A stretch of DNA of 64,000 bases from Actinernus sp. WN-2022 (taxonomy: Eukaryota; Cnidaria; Anthozoa; Actiniaria; Actinernidae), in assembly GCA_030867875.1 (NCBI GenBank), contig JAOWCC010001634.1, forward strand, positions 99,179,321 to 99,243,320. The letters are read 5' to 3'. The notes under the pieces were generated by a model, which was given only the letters and a program-made list of their open reading frames with translations, searched no databases and was not told the origin of the DNA. A program made the position numbers and the translations under genes. Shown here piece by piece: positions 62,396-64,000 of the stretch; position 1 is the first letter of the stretch, and each line of letters begins with the position of its first letter.

Positions 62396-63060
62396 TTTAA
62401 GATGGATGGAGAGAAAGCGCCACGACGTGCGCACGCAGACATTAATGTAAAATTTAACGCATGCGCAGACATTTTTGTTGCACCGAACAAAAAAAACGGC
62501 CTGCAGATTTAGACTCGGGCGGCCAAAGGCCTGGCCCGAGTAATGAGAAAGTGCTAAAAAAAATTGAATTTGAACTTGGGTCGACCTATAAATCAAATAA
62601 GAACGGCGCATGAAAAGTACGGCGTTTGAACTGGGCCTAATTAAGACAATTAAGAAAATCCCCACGTAACTAATGCCTGCTTCTATATTTTGTAATATCC
62701 TCATTCTTTATATTTCCTTAACACTGTAATCTTTGTTTTTCCTTTCCCTTTACATTTTTCCTTAAAATGCTAGAGTTAAACAAGGGCCCGTACTATAAAA
62801 GGGGAAATACCCTAACCCTTCTCGCTCTTTGGGATTCGAAATTTGAATTTCAAATTCAGAACAGTCAAGCAAGTAATCAGTCTTCTCCTGTTACAATACT
62901 ACATTACTGAAGGCAAAAGTAAACAGAAGGAAGCTAGTTGCTCACGAAACTATTGTATTCGATTGTATTCACGAACCAATCATAGACGCCGTTCAATGAC
63001 AAGACATTAAGATAGTTTAGTTAAACATGGCGGCCCGTCTTGTTCAACCAGTGCTGTATA
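62396..63060. other. Intergenic, no recognisable gene
   Basis: No family-level coding similarity or repeat boundary seen. Confidence 0.4.
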
Positions 63061-63610
63061 CAGTTATAGACTTAGTCTAGGCCAACTTTAGCAGCCTTGA
63101 GTTGCCTAAGAAACAGATTCTTTACGACTAGGATGTCAAGTGATTCAGGATAGCTACGTCTTGGGACCAGAAACTGCGAAGTTGTATTTTATTTTGATGC
63201 AAATGTCTGAAGGGTTGTGTTTTGTTACGCCAGTGTTTGGAAAGCGAAAGTCGTGAATGGACGAAAAACATTTTCAAACTTTTGATGTAGAAACACTGAC
63301 TTGTATGGCCAAATATTGTACTACACTTGGATAATATGTACCCAGGAGACGTCAATAGCTTTTATTGCACTCAATTTGGTGCAGAAAGGTGTTTTTGCGT
63401 ACAAAACGCTCGCCAGATTGAGAGAGAAACCAAAATGGTCTTGGCTGGGCCAATTTAGTAGCCTTAATTTACCTTAGGTTGCCATAAGAAGTAGATTATT
63501 TACGATTAGGATGTCAAGCGATTCAGGATAGCTACGTTTTAGGACCAGAAGCTGCGAAGTTGTATTTTATTTTGAGGCATTAGACTCTAGAGTTTTATAA
63601 ATAATTAGTA
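63061..63610. repeat. Diverged tandem duplication, about 365-bp period
   Basis: 63065-63215 (aggatgtcaagtgattcagg, tagctacgtcttgggaccag, ctgcgaagttgtattttatt) recurs at 63430-63590 with about 10% change. It is an older local duplication. Confidence 0.75.
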
Positions 63611-63739
63611 ACGCGAGTGTATTGTGTTTTTTCGTGTCGAAAAACGTATGTTTAAGCCACAATTTCCCGCTGTAAATTTAGTATGGTACCCCAGGGGTTG
63701 TAGAGTGTTTATTTGGTGAAAATCCATGCAGAAATCAAT

Positions 63740-63810
63740 TTTCTAGCCCAAATGTTTGACCTCTGTTCTGAACTTCCTTCGCACCGAAGGTCAAACATTT
63801 GTAACAGACA
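63740..63810. repeat. Short inverted repeat
   Basis: caaatgtttgacct and aggtcaaacatttg flank ctgttctgaacttccttcgc. Confidence 0.55.
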
Positions 63811-63920
63811 GAAACAAGGAAGTTGATTGGTTGATTTTGACAGATGTCATGGCAGACGACACTGAAAATGAATTTATAATTTGGGGGCGTAAGGGAAAAA
63901 ACGGGGGGTTCGTTGCAAGC

Positions 63921-64000
63921 CCTCCTTTCCCTTTCCCTTTCCCTTTCCTCTCCCCATTCCCCCTCCCCCCTCCCCCCTCTTCCAATTCCCTCCCTCTACC
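63921..64000. repeat. Pyrimidine-rich (CCCTTT)n tract at the window end
   Basis: Repeated 'ccctttcc' followed by 'ccctcccccc'. The ORF read through its complement is a Gly/Lys-rich artefact. Confidence 0.85.

Overview
The window looks like a piece of a cnidarian nuclear genome, most likely an anthozoan such as a stony coral. The reasons are a single-exon rhodopsin-class GPCR of the type amplified in corals and anemones, a mix of Penelope-like, DIRS-like, BEL/Pao, Ty3/Gypsy and CR1/L2-type LINE remnants, many short inverted-repeat (MITE-like) elements, low GC and very few host exons. The species cannot be named from sequence alone.

The main feature is an almost intact 15.2 kb Polinton (Maverick, adintovirus-like) at 40594-55801. 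It has 5'-AG termini, terminal inverted repeats and a perfect 6-bp target duplication (TTCTCT). It encodes a protein-primed family B DNA polymerase, an RVE integrase, an A32/FtsK-like packaging ATPase, a major-capsid candidate and eight further proteins. Between the left TIR and the structural block it also carries a TFIIB-like transcription factor with a zinc ribbon and cyclin-like repeats, which is unusual for an animal Polinton. Its genes share compact TATA-type promoters, two of them divergent and palindromic. The structural genes abut or overlap (TGATG, TAATG, ATGGATAG). Two inverted copies of one stem-loop lie 9 kb apart. The left TIR is a 235-bp terminal palindrome and the right TIR is a collapsed version of it. 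Together these suggest a self-transcribing virus-like element; the link between the TFIIB-like factor and the promoters is inference.

Layout. 1-4040: gene-poor, two MITEs. 4045-7480 and 14045-17480: two diverged copies of one segment, about 10 kb apart, each with its own later insertions. 7500-12300: a TIR element with a captured exon-like segment, then a Penelope-like element carrying nested insertions. 12837-13844: the GPCR, the only convincing host gene. 17500-31100: retroelement graveyard (BEL/Pao with an inversion, DIRS-like, Gypsy) plus minisatellites. 32188-33552: a 34-bp satellite with a 204-bp higher-order period. 33990-38700: MITEs, a G-tract-ended element, a CR1/L2-like LINE, and a tRNA-like SINE split by a MITE. 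40594-55801: the Polinton. 57380-64000: LINE fragments, an 80-90-bp tandem repeat, a TIR element and low-complexity ends.

Apart from the GPCR and the Polinton genes, nearly all coding similarity belongs to frameshifted retroelement fragments. Family calls come from motif recognition; no database search was possible.
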